A stretch of DNA of 32,838 nucleotides, from NCBI GenBank assembly GCA_000434995.1, contig FR895316.1, positions 11,891 to 44,728 on the forward strand. Reading direction: 5' to 3'. The notes beneath the pieces were generated by a model. The model did not search any database, was not told the DNA's origin, and saw only the letters and a program-made list of their open reading frames with translations. How positions within the stretch are numbered: the stretch's first letter is position 1; every line of letters begins with the position of its first letter. The stretch comes from Firmicutes bacterium CAG:341 (GTDB lineage Bacteria > Bacillota > Clostridia > Oscillospirales > Acutalibacteraceae). Shown one piece after another: positions 8,057-15,955 of this stretch. Made by a program: the position numbers and the translations under genes.

Positions 8057-8057
8057 T

Positions 8058-8888
8058 TTAATTTCCTCCGTTTATTGCCGAATTATCATCGGCTTTTAAT
8101 ATTTCTTTTGCCTTATCCCACAAGGCATCAAGCTCTTCAATAGAAGAAGATTTCATATCAATATTATTTTCAAGTGCCATTTTTTCAACTAACTTAAAGC
8201 GAGTAATAAATTTATCGGTAGAAGCTTTTAAAGCCTCTTCGCTGTCTACCCCTATAAAGCGTGAAATATTAACACAAGAAAAAAGAACATCGCCGAATTC
8301 ATCTTCAATTTCAGCCTGATTGTTATGTGAAATTGCAATTTTCAACTCGTTAATCTCTTCATTAAGTTTTGAAAAAGCACCGTCTTGACTTTCCCAATCA
8401 AAGCCAACTTTGCTTGCCTTTGATTGAACCTTTTGTGCACGCATAAGAGCAGGAAGTTCAAGTGCAATACTATCCATTTTGCTTGAAGCGGTTTTAGTAC
8501 CTTTTAAACTTGCTTTTACGCTGTCCCAACTGTCAAGTGCCTCTTTAGTATTGTTTGCAACAGCGTCACCGAAAACATGAGGGTGACGAACTATAAGCTT
8601 TTTGCAAAGCTCATCGCAAACATCATTAAAGGTGAAATTGCCCTTTTCACTTTCCATTTCACAGTGAAGTGCAATTTGAAGGAGAACATCGCCTAACTCT
8701 TCCCTAAGACCTGATATGCTGTTTTTATTTATAGCTTCAATAACCTCATATGTTTCTTCAATAAAGTTGCTTTTAATTGAAGTATGAGTCTGCTCACGGT
8801 CCCAAGGGCATCCTCCCGGCGCCCGAAGCAATGTAATAAGTGAAATCAAATCATCAATATTATATTTATCTTTAAATTGAAAATCCAC
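8058..8888 (-). CDS. mazG: Nucleoside triphosphate pyrophosphohydrolase MazG (YabN C-terminal type)
   Basis: This 276-residue cytoplasmic enzyme should hydrolyse NTPs or dNTPs to monophosphates and pyrophosphate, a house-cleaning role. Two MazG domains are visible. The first contains RAPGGCPWDREQTHTS, EETYEVIEAI and EELGDVLLQ; the second contains NEEINELK and EDEFGDVLF. The paired E-E-x-x-E and E-x-x-D motifs bind magnesium. In Bacillus the homologue YabN has an extra N-terminal tetrapyrrole-methylase-like domain, which is absent here. The start is GTG at 8888, preceded by AGGGG nine bases upstream. A promoter lies just before it, and hup follows after one base. Confidence 0.93.
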   Translation of the reverse strand: MDFQFKDKYNIDDLISLITLLRAPGGCPWDREQTHTSIKSNFIEETYEVIEAINKNSISGLREELGDVLLQIALHCEMESEKGNFTFNDVCDELCKKLIVRHPHVFGDAVANNTKEALDSWDSVKASLKGTKTASSKMDSIALELPALMRAQKVQSKASKVGFDWESQDGAFSKLNEEINELKIAISHNNQAEIEDEFGDVLFSCVNISRFIGVDSEEALKASTDKFITRFKLVEKMALENNIDMKSSSIEELDALWDKAKEILKADDNSAINGGN

Positions 8889-8922
8889 TTTAACACGCCC
8901 CTATGATTAACTTGTCAATGAA

Positions 8923-8951
8923 ATAATACTATAAATCCGTGTATTTTGCAA
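8923..8951 (-). promoter_or_regulatory. Sigma-A-type promoter for mazG-hup-rqcP
   Basis: On the minus strand, TTGCAA (8951-8946) and TATTAT (8928-8923) are 17 bases apart. They match the -35 box at four of six positions and the -10 box at five of six. It lies about 35 bases before the mazG GTG and after the spoVB-like stop codon. Confidence 0.6.
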
Positions 8952-8973
8952 GTATTTATGCACATTTTTTACG

Positions 8974-10620
8974 TTATTTGGGTGATATTATATCAGAAAG
9001 TTTTATACATTTGAACAAAAGCAGTAATAAAATTGTCAAAAAAGTGCATATTATGCCACAAATTATCAAAATAAGAAGAGAAGAAAATTGATTAAAAAAT
9101 GACTCTTTTATTACTTTCACGGCAAAATAAACCGTTGCCGAGCAAAAAATCGGTTTAATAAATATATCTTTTATACTGAATTTAGCCCCTGTTTCTTTGC
9201 TTACCGTAATCATATTCCAAATAAGAATCAATAAAAATCCGCCGAAATTTGATAAAGCAGAAGAAGAAATATTCATTTCAAGCTTTGGAATAAGAATGAT
9301 ATTCAGTACTACTCTGACAATCCCCGAAACAAGAAACGGGGCAATGGTTTTTTTAGAAAGCCCGAGCGACTGCGAGCAAAAAACACAGCTTGAAGCAAGG
9401 CAACAAGGCAAAATAAATACACCTAAGTAAAAGAGAATATCACTGCCGTATTTGGAAATATCCGAATTTGAATTGCCGTAAAACAAAGTAAGTATTTCAC
9501 TTGAAAAAAGTGCAAGAACGCACCCGCCGAAGCACGCAAGAATACTTGTATATTTCATAATGCTGTTAATAAGAGCATTAAATTTAGGCGAATTACTTTC
9601 GTAAGACGAGCTGACAGCCGGCACGGCGGTTACACCGAGAGCCATCACTATCCCTGGAACGAGATTTTTAAAATCAAGTGCTGATGAATACACACCAAAA
9701 ACATATGTAAAAACATCTTCATCAAAATAATTATATTGTTTTGAAAGAAGTGATTTATCACAAAGAGTTAAAGCATATTGAAGCGAAGAAGTGTCAAAAA
9801 ACGAAGCCACGCTTTGAACTGCTGTTGCTATAAGAAGCGGAAATGAAAACATTACAAGTTCGTGATACATTTCTTTTGATAAATCTTTTTTAGGCTTTGG
9901 CATTTTATACTTATTTTTAACATAAAGCGAAACATAAACATACCCTGCAAATCCTCCAAAGCTTACACCGAGCATTGCGCAAGCTGAAGTAAGCGGATAA
10001 ATTGCCGAAAGAGCTTCTTTTTCGCTTTGATATGCAATATTTAAAACCGTGCCTAATTCATAATAGCTTGCCATAAAGTAGCTCATTGAATATCTTGCAA
10101 AGAGCAAGCCGAACACCATTTTAAATACCGCTTCGATTATTTGGCACAACGCAGTAGGTTTCATATCTATAAAGCCTTCGGCAAATGAACGGCGGCCTGC
10201 ACCTAAACAGCAGAAAAACACGCTTGGTGCAAGTGCAAAAATCGTATAAATACTTTTAGGTGAATTTGATATTAACTCACTGTAAGGCTTTGCAGCGAGC
10301 AACATAACCGCAATGCCTGCAAAAGATGCAAAAAAGAACAATTTATTACCGGCTGATTTTAATGCCGTCACCCGCTTTTTATCTCCTATTGCGTTATATT
10401 TACTTACAAGTTTAGACATGGCAATAGGAAAAGCCCCCATAGTAAGTGCGTGAATAGGCAGGCAAAGATTATATGCAATAGAAAAATATCCCCTGCCTGT
10501 TGCACCAATATATGCCGTAAGCGGAATTTTATAAATTGCAGATATTATTTTAACTATAACAGTTGATACAAGAAGCAAAAAAGCACTTGAAATATACTTT
10601 TCTTTAATACTCTTTTTCAA
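8974..10620 (-). CDS. Polysaccharide/lipid-linked oligosaccharide flippase family protein (SpoVB/YabM-like, MOP superfamily)
   Basis: This multi-pass membrane protein of about 548 residues has the length and spread of hydrophobic segments (about a dozen or more) of the MATE-like MOP superfamily, which includes SpoVB, YabM and MurJ. The N-terminal pattern VKIISAIYKIPLTAYIGATGRGYFSIAYN matches the SpoVB/YtgP group. By position, directly before mazG (yabN), it corresponds to Bacillus YabM. A role in moving a lipid-linked cell-wall or polysaccharide precursor is inferred from the family. No ATG start is available. I prefer TTG at 10620 because GGGTGA lies four bases before it; a TTG at 10632 has no such site. 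No promoter is visible after the preceding terminator. Confidence 0.85.
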   Translation of the reverse strand: MKKSIKEKYISSAFLLLVSTVIVKIISAIYKIPLTAYIGATGRGYFSIAYNLCLPIHALTMGAFPIAMSKLVSKYNAIGDKKRVTALKSAGNKLFFFASFAGIAVMLLAAKPYSELISNSPKSIYTIFALAPSVFFCCLGAGRRSFAEGFIDMKPTALCQIIEAVFKMVFGLLFARYSMSYFMASYYELGTVLNIAYQSEKEALSAIYPLTSACAMLGVSFGGFAGYVYVSLYVKNKYKMPKPKKDLSKEMYHELVMFSFPLLIATAVQSVASFFDTSSLQYALTLCDKSLLSKQYNYFDEDVFTYVFGVYSSALDFKNLVPGIVMALGVTAVPAVSSSYESNSPKFNALINSIMKYTSILACFGGCVLALFSSEILTLFYGNSNSDISKYGSDILFYLGVFILPCCLASSCVFCSQSLGLSKKTIAPFLVSGIVRVVLNIILIPKLEMNISSSALSNFGGFLLILIWNMITVSKETGAKFSIKDIFIKPIFCSATVYFAVKVIKESFFNQFSSLLILIICGIICTFLTILLLLLFKCIKLSDIISPK

Positions 10621-10642
10621 ATAATCACCCAAAGAAAAAATA

Positions 10643-10667
10643 AAAGAGCAACAAAAAGTTGCTCTTT
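10643..10667 (-). terminator. Rho-independent terminator after the coiled-coil gene
   Basis: A perfect 10-bp stem (AAAGAGCAAC at 10643-10652 pairing with 10658-10667) has a 5-base loop. On the minus strand it is followed by TTATTTTTTCTTT. It lies just after the coiled-coil gene and directly before the spoVB-like gene. Confidence 0.88.
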
Positions 10668-10684
10668 AAAATTCCTTTATTATT

Positions 10685-11158
10685 TTATTCCTTGCCATTT
10701 TCATCTTCAACAGCAGTTGCTTCAACTACTTCAACACTGTCAGCTTTCGCTTCGGTTTTTGTGCAATTATCTACCGAAAATGCCTCCTTGGTTTTTTTAG
10801 CCATATTTGCCATTGATTCATTAAATTCAGCTTTTGCCTTTTCTATTTCGGCTGTATAAAGCTGTATTTTTTCTTTATTATCGGCAATTGCGTTTGCACA
10901 ATCGGTTATTTCTTCATCACTGACTTCTTCACCAATATATTTTAAATATTGAAGTTTGCCGAATTTTTCATAAAGCTTGGAAAGCTTTGCTTTAGCATCA
11001 AGAAGCTCAACCTTTTTACGACTGATTTCAAGCCTTTCAGCACTCTTCTTGCTCATATTTTCGGCAACATCTTTAGTTTTATTAAACATTTCTTCAAGCT
11101 TTTGATTATTAAAAGCTTCATCCATAGAGCCAAAAAGTTCGCTAAGTTTTATAGACAT
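10685..11158 (-). CDS. Uncharacterised coiled-coil protein
   Basis: I do not recognise this 157-residue protein. It is highly charged and mostly helical. Residues about 15-110 form heptad-like coiled-coil segments (KLEEMFNKTKDVAENMSKKS, then EISRKKVELLDAKAKLSKLYEKFGKL, then NKEKIQLYTAEIEKAKAEF). An acidic, alanine- and valine-rich tail that is probably disordered follows. It has no membrane segment and no signal peptide. The ATG at 11158 is preceded by GAGGTGG; the in-frame GTG at 11176 lies before that site and is rejected. It has its own promoter upstream and a strong terminator downstream, so it is probably expressed alone. Confidence 0.75.
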   Translation of the reverse strand: MSIKLSELFGSMDEAFNNQKLEEMFNKTKDVAENMSKKSAERLEISRKKVELLDAKAKLSKLYEKFGKLQYLKYIGEEVSDEEITDCANAIADNKEKIQLYTAEIEKAKAEFNESMANMAKKTKEAFSVDNCTKTEAKADSVEVVEATAVEDENGKE

Positions 11159-11176
11159 TACTACCACCTCGCTCAC

Positions 11177-11205
11177 ATTATATTACAATCTGTAAAGCAA
11201 TGCAA
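11177..11205 (-). promoter_or_regulatory. Sigma-A-type promoter for the coiled-coil gene
   Basis: On the minus strand, TTGCAT (11205-11200) and a perfect TATAAT (11182-11177) are 17 bases apart. They lie about 20 bases before the coiled-coil ATG. The predicted transcript would start near 11170 and include the GAGGTGG site. Confidence 0.6.
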
Positions 11206-11226
11206 TACAATATGAAATTTTAATTA

Positions 11227-12654
11227 TTATTTTATATAAAATTCTTTGATTAAATCTTTTCTCTTTAATATTTCATCAAATCTGTCAATATATTCATATG
11301 GATACTTATAGTTATATATGCGTTCTATTTTACCTGTGTCTTGATTTTTAAGCCTTGTTACACCGCCGGCACCCACAGCAAAAACAGAATGTGTTTCATC
11401 CATCATATACACATTATAAAGGCAATCTTTATTATCCTTGCACCAGCCTACATTTTCTAAATTTCCCACAGATTTTGACTGGCGATACATATAATAAGGA
11501 TAATATCCGTTTTGCTTCAATTTTTCATTTGAATATTCTACCATATCAGAGGTGAGAAGCTTATCTGATAAATCATATTTGTTTTCACTTGTTACCAAAT
11601 ATGCAGATGATTTCATAGCAAGGGTGTGTACCGTTATTGAACTTGCACCAAGGGAAACAGCCGTGTCAACACTGTTTTTAAAAGAAGAAAAAGTATCACC
11701 CGGAAGCCCTGCAATAAGGTCCATATTTATATTATCAAAGCCGCATTTTTTTGCAAGTTCAAATGCCTCAACAGTTTGGTGCGATGTATGGCGCCTGCCG
11801 ATAGTGTTCAAAACATCATCATTAAATGTCTGCGGATTTATTGATATTCTGCCTACTTTGGCATTTTTTAATGCTATAAGCTTATCCTGCGTCACCGTAT
11901 CAGGCCTGCCGGCTTCAACAGTGTATTCACGCAAGGCGGATAAATCAAAATTATCACTAATCACATCAAAAAGTTTTTTAAGCTGCGAAGCCGAAAGGGT
12001 AGTCGGCGTGCCGCCGCCGAAATATATTGTTTCAAGACGCAAACCGAGTTGCTTTGCAATATGCCCTGTTTTTTCAAGTTCACTGCAAAGAAGATTAACA
12101 TAAGGTTCAAGAAGCTTATGTGTTTTTTCAATAGAATGAGAAACAAAAGAGCAATATGCACAGCGAGTAGGGCAAAACGGAATTGAAACATAAAGCGAAA
12201 ATGAATTATGCGAAGAAAGAGAAATGATTTTATTTTCACGGTGCATTACTTCAAGTGCCAAATCGGTTTTTTGAGGAGAAGCAAGAAAAGTATTTATAAA
12301 ATGATTTCTTGCCCTTTCTTCACCCAATTCTTCAACATACCTGTGCATAAGCTTTGCAGGGCGAACACCGAAAAGAATTCCCCAAGGCGGTTTAAAACCT
12401 GTTATTTCACACAGCACATTAAAGAGCAATACTGACATTTGAGTTTGTGCGTCATCCCCTGTTTTTAGCTTATATGTTTTGATAAGTGATTTATCATAAA
12501 CACGGGCATAAACAGAAAATTCATTTCCGTTTGCACTTGTAACAACTTCAATATTATCTTCACCGTCATCCTTAATTTTTTCAAAAGGAAAAAACACAGT
12601 GCATAAATGTGACATTTCATATATAAAATCGTGGTTTATTACTTTTAAAATCAT
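11227..12654 (-). CDS. hemZ: Radical SAM coproporphyrinogen III dehydrogenase-like protein HemZ
   Basis: This 475-residue radical SAM enzyme has the cluster motif CPTRCAYC (Cys161, Cys165, Cys168), a glycine-rich YFGGGTPTTL motif at 211-220 and VEAGRPDT near 247. This is the pattern of oxygen-independent coproporphyrinogen oxidases. An N-terminal domain of about 150 residues ahead of the radical SAM barrel separates HemZ from HemN. The length is close to Bacillus HemZ. Its place after rel, dtd and the hydrolase is one I recall for Clostridia. No other haem genes are in the window, so a haem role is inferred from the family; related proteins (HemW, HutW) do other jobs. It begins just after the hydrolase stop codon. 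Confidence 0.85.
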   Translation of the reverse strand: MILKVINHDFIYEMSHLCTVFFPFEKIKDDGEDNIEVVTSANGNEFSVYARVYDKSLIKTYKLKTGDDAQTQMSVLLFNVLCEITGFKPPWGILFGVRPAKLMHRYVEELGEERARNHFINTFLASPQKTDLALEVMHRENKIISLSSHNSFSLYVSIPFCPTRCAYCSFVSHSIEKTHKLLEPYVNLLCSELEKTGHIAKQLGLRLETIYFGGGTPTTLSASQLKKLFDVISDNFDLSALREYTVEAGRPDTVTQDKLIALKNAKVGRISINPQTFNDDVLNTIGRRHTSHQTVEAFELAKKCGFDNINMDLIAGLPGDTFSSFKNSVDTAVSLGASSITVHTLAMKSSAYLVTSENKYDLSDKLLTSDMVEYSNEKLKQNGYYPYYMYRQSKSVGNLENVGWCKDNKDCLYNVYMMDETHSVFAVGAGGVTRLKNQDTGKIERIYNYKYPYEYIDRFDEILKRKDLIKEFYIK

Positions 12655-12656
12655 AA

Positions 12657-13277
12657 TTAAGCCCTATTCAAAAAAGGATTATTTGCCCTTTCAAAATCAA
12701 GAGACGAAAAACGGTCATGCCCCGGATAAACAGTCAAATCACCTTTCAAACCCGCAATTTTTTTCAAGCTTTGCATGATTTCCTGTGATGAACCGCCCGG
12801 AAAATCAGTTCTTCCGCAGGAGCAAAAAAACATAGTATCCCCGGTAAAAACATTATTATCACAAACATAGCACACTCCGCCTTTTGTGTGGCCGGGTGTA
12901 GCAATAACTTTAATTTTGCTTTCGCCTAAAGTTATAACATCACCGTCTGCCACATTACCGTATGCAGCAGTATTATTTTGAACACCGCCGCAAAAAGCCG
13001 CAAGGCTTAATTTAGAAGATGAAAGCATGGGTTCATCCTCTTTAGAAATTAAAACTTTTGCGCCTGTTTTTTCAAAAACTGCTTTAACTCCGCCGATATG
13101 GTCAAAATGGCCGTGTGTAAGAAGTATATATTCAAGGTCTGCACCTTTAATAAAATTCATCATTTTTTCGCTGTCTTCAGTACAGTCAATAAGAGCGCTT
13201 TTATTTGTTTTTTCATCTGTGATAAGATAGCAATTATTTTCAAGACTGCCGAAAGTGGCTGATTTTACACTTAGCAT
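12657..13277 (-). CDS. Metallo-beta-lactamase-fold hydrolase (glyoxalase II-like)
   Basis: This 206-residue cytoplasmic protein has the metal-binding motif THGHFDHIGG (His55, His57, Asp59, His60). Later metal ligands are seen in TPGHTKGG (His130), FTGDTMF (Asp147) and YPGHDRF (His187). All seven ligands expected for a two-metal site are present. The order and length fit the small glyoxalase II-like hydrolases (YqgX type). The substrate cannot be named; thioesters such as lactoyl-thiols are the usual guess. Its ATG overlaps the dtd stop codon as TAATG. It is the penultimate gene of the his-recJ-rel-dtd-hemZ run. Confidence 0.88.
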   Translation of the reverse strand: MLSVKSATFGSLENNCYLITDEKTNKSALIDCTEDSEKMMNFIKGADLEYILLTHGHFDHIGGVKAVFEKTGAKVLISKEDEPMLSSSKLSLAAFCGGVQNNTAAYGNVADGDVITLGESKIKVIATPGHTKGGVCYVCDNNVFTGDTMFFCSCGRTDFPGGSSQEIMQSLKKIAGLKGDLTVYPGHDRFSSLDFERANNPFLNRA

Positions 13278-13729
13278 TATTTTAATTCCTTACTGTCTAA
13301 AATTATTGTAACGGGCCCGTCATTAAGCAAATCTACTTTCATATCTGCACCGAAAATGCCTGTTTTCACATCTTTCACACCGGCTTTTTTCAATTCATCT
13401 GCAACATATTCATAAAGTGCATTAGCCTCTTTGGGCGGTGCCGATTTAATAAAACTCGGTCTCCTGCCGTGTGAGCAATCTGCGCAAAGTGTGAATTGTG
13501 ATACTAAAAGAATTTCACCTAAAGTATCAAGAAGCGAAAGATTCATTTTTCCGTTATCATCTTCAAAAATTCTTAAATTAGGTATTTTTTTAACAAGCTT
13601 GTTTGCATCTTCTTCGGTGTCACCTTCCATAACACCCAAAAGAATCATAAAGCCATTGTTAATTTTGCTTATAAGTTCACCGTCTACCGTAACAGACGAG
13701 TGCTTTACTCTTTGAATTACTGCTTTCAT
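13277..13729 (-). CDS. dtd: D-aminoacyl-tRNA deacylase
   Basis: This 150-residue enzyme removes D-amino acids wrongly attached to tRNA, and glycine from tRNA-Ala. The family motifs are present: the N-terminal MKAVIQRVKHSSVTVDGE, NLRIFEDDNGKMNLSL, the SQFTLCAD catalytic motif, and the C-terminal NDGPVTIILDS, whose Gly-Pro enters the partner active site in the dimer. Its length is standard. It follows rel by three bases, and that rel-dtd pairing is widespread in Firmicutes. The intergenic bases show no strong ribosome-binding site, so translation may be coupled to rel. Confidence 0.96.
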   Translation of the reverse strand: MKAVIQRVKHSSVTVDGELISKINNGFMILLGVMEGDTEEDANKLVKKIPNLRIFEDDNGKMNLSLLDTLGEILLVSQFTLCADCSHGRRPSFIKSAPPKEANALYEYVADELKKAGVKDVKTGIFGADMKVDLLNDGPVTIILDSKELK

Positions 13730-13732
13730 ATA

Positions 13733-15955
13733 TTATATTGCAGACCTTTCTATATGATAAACGCCCTCAATTTTACGAATTGATTTTTCAATAGAATCAA
13801 GATGTTCCTTTGAATTTACCGTAATGGTCATTGTAGTAAGGCAATTTCCGTCGTTAATAGGGCGGGCATTGATTGAATGAATTTTCACATGCGAATTTGC
13901 AAGGCAGGTAGTAATATCAAGCACCATTCCGTCACGGTCAATAGCATAAACATCGATAGTTGAGCGTGCGTCAACTTTAACATTACTATCCCAATGCGCA
14001 CCTACCCAGCGTTCAGGTTCAGGGCAATTTTTCAAATCTTCAGGTACATTTACACAATCTCTTCTGTGAATAGTCAACCCTGTTCCGCGGTTAATAAAGC
14101 CGATAATTTCCTCACCCGGAATCGGTGAACAGCAGCGAGCCATTTTAATCAGGCAATTATCTATTCCGTCAACCACAACACCTGAACTATCCTTTGATGT
14201 ACGCGGTTTATCAACAGTATTACTGCTTGCAAGCGGAGTTTTGTTTTCCTCTTTTTGAACTTTCCAATTGCGGTTATATTCATCCTTTATACCCGGCATA
14301 AGGCGTGTTATTTGAATTCCGCCGTAACCTACCGCCGCATAAAAATCATCAACATCCGTAAAATGCTGCCTTTCTGCAATTTTGGCAACAAATTTAATAT
14401 AATCATCATTTTCAAGGCGAATGAAATTACGCTTGAGTTCACGCTCAACTTCAGCCTTACCCTGAATGATATTTTCATCACGCTTTTCTTTCTTAAACCA
14501 AGAGCGAATTTTACTTCTTGCTTCACCGGTTGTTACAATATTGAGCCAATCACGGCTTGGGCCTTTGCCCTGCGCATTAGATGTTAAAATTTCAACAATT
14601 TCACCTGTTTTAACCTTATAATCAAGATGAACTATTTTACCATTTACTTTAGCACCTACCATTTTGTTGCCGACTGCGGAGTGAATGGCATATGCAAAAT
14701 CTATTACCGTAGCACCCTTTGAAAGTGCCTTAACATCGCCGCGAGGGGTGAACACATAAACTTCTTCACTTGATAAATCACCCTTAATTGTAGTAACAAG
14801 TTCTTCGGGTGTATCGGTAGATTCACCGTGTTCAATCATACGGTGTATCCATTCAAGGCGGGAATCAATACTGTCTTTACCGCCCTTTCCGAGCTTATAT
14901 TTCCAGTGGGCAGCAATACCGTATTCGGCAGTGCGGTGCATATCCCAAGTACGAATTTGAATTTCAAACGGAATACCGTCCTGCGAAAGAACAGTGGTAT
15001 GAAGCGACTGATACATATTAGGCTTAGGCATTGAAATATAATCTTTAAACCTGCCGGGAAGCGGCTTAAACATATCATGAACAATACCGAGTGCATTATA
15101 ACAGTCAATCATAGTATCAACAATAATTCTGACTGCATAAATATCAAATATCTGCTCAAAATCCTTACCCTTAATATAAACCTTACGGAAAATACCGTGA
15201 ACAGATTTCACCCTTGATGTTATTTGAACATTTTTCATAACAGGGGTGATTTTATCACTGATTTGCTTTGTTATATCGGCAAGGAATTTTTCACCCTGCT
15301 CTTTTTTCATAGATAAGTTTTTTTCTATTTCTTTATATGCAATAGGGTCAAGATAATAAATTGCTAAATCTTCAAGTTCCTCTTTAATAGGACGAATACC
15401 TAAACGGTGTGCGATCGGAGCGTAAATTTCAAGTACTTCAAGGCTCTTTTCCCTCTGCTTATAAGGCGGCATATGCTGCAAAGTTCGCATATTGTGAAGT
15501 CGGTCACAAAGCTTGATGATGATAACTCGAACATCCTCATTCATAGCAATAAACATTTTTCTTATGTTTTCAGCTTGAACATCTTCCCTTGTGGAAAGCG
15601 GAATTTTAGTAAGCTTTGTTACACCGTCAACAAGCAGTGCAACCTCATCACCGAATTCACGGCGAATATAATCAAGGTCATATTCAGTATCTTCAACAAC
15701 ATCGTGAAGAAGCGCGCCGATAATACATTCATTATCCATTCCGAGTTTGAAAAGAATTTTTGCAACAGCCACAGGATGCATAATATACGGTTCACCTGAA
15801 CGCCTGCGCTGATTTTTATGTGCATCACGCGCAAGGTCGTATGCTTTTTTTATTCTTTCAAGGTCGTATTGAGGATTTTTCTTTATTTCTTCAAAAAATG
15901 CGTTAAATCCGTCATCGTAATCATCGGTATATACACTGTTTTCAGAAGTTTCCAA
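13733..15955 (-). CDS. relA: Bifunctional (p)ppGpp synthetase/hydrolase Rel
   Basis: This 740-residue stringent-response enzyme makes and degrades (p)ppGpp. Domains in order are an HD hydrolase (HPVAVAKIL at 60-68, His84-Asp85 in ALLHDVVED), a synthetase (GRFKDYISMPKPNMYQSLHT at 301-320, then EIQIRTWDMHRTAEYG), a TGS domain (about 397-460), a conserved cysteine-containing region (ARCCSPIPGEEIIGF), and a C-terminal ACT domain (about 660-740). With hydrolase motifs intact, it is the bifunctional Rel type rather than monofunctional E. coli RelA. The start is TTG at 15955, preceded by AAGGGA; no in-frame ATG is near. It begins immediately after the recJ stop codon. The apt gene often found between recJ and rel is missing. 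Confidence 0.96.
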   Translation of the reverse strand: METSENSVYTDDYDDGFNAFFEEIKKNPQYDLERIKKAYDLARDAHKNQRRRSGEPYIMHPVAVAKILFKLGMDNECIIGALLHDVVEDTEYDLDYIRREFGDEVALLVDGVTKLTKIPLSTREDVQAENIRKMFIAMNEDVRVIIIKLCDRLHNMRTLQHMPPYKQREKSLEVLEIYAPIAHRLGIRPIKEELEDLAIYYLDPIAYKEIEKNLSMKKEQGEKFLADITKQISDKITPVMKNVQITSRVKSVHGIFRKVYIKGKDFEQIFDIYAVRIIVDTMIDCYNALGIVHDMFKPLPGRFKDYISMPKPNMYQSLHTTVLSQDGIPFEIQIRTWDMHRTAEYGIAAHWKYKLGKGGKDSIDSRLEWIHRMIEHGESTDTPEELVTTIKGDLSSEEVYVFTPRGDVKALSKGATVIDFAYAIHSAVGNKMVGAKVNGKIVHLDYKVKTGEIVEILTSNAQGKGPSRDWLNIVTTGEARSKIRSWFKKEKRDENIIQGKAEVERELKRNFIRLENDDYIKFVAKIAERQHFTDVDDFYAAVGYGGIQITRLMPGIKDEYNRNWKVQKEENKTPLASSNTVDKPRTSKDSSGVVVDGIDNCLIKMARCCSPIPGEEIIGFINRGTGLTIHRRDCVNVPEDLKNCPEPERWVGAHWDSNVKVDARSTIDVYAIDRDGMVLDITTCLANSHVKIHSINARPINDGNCLTTMTITVNSKEHLDSIEKSIRKIEGVYHIERSAI

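Noticed and set aside
8058..8888. MazG as a truncated YabN that lost its methylase-like domain by mutation
   Set aside because: The gene has its own promoter, start codon and ribosome-binding site, and both MazG domains are complete; stand-alone MazG is common in bacteria.
13733..15955. Rel as a monofunctional RelA synthetase
   Set aside because: The HD hydrolase motif (His84-Asp85) and surrounding residues are intact, as in bifunctional Rel enzymes.
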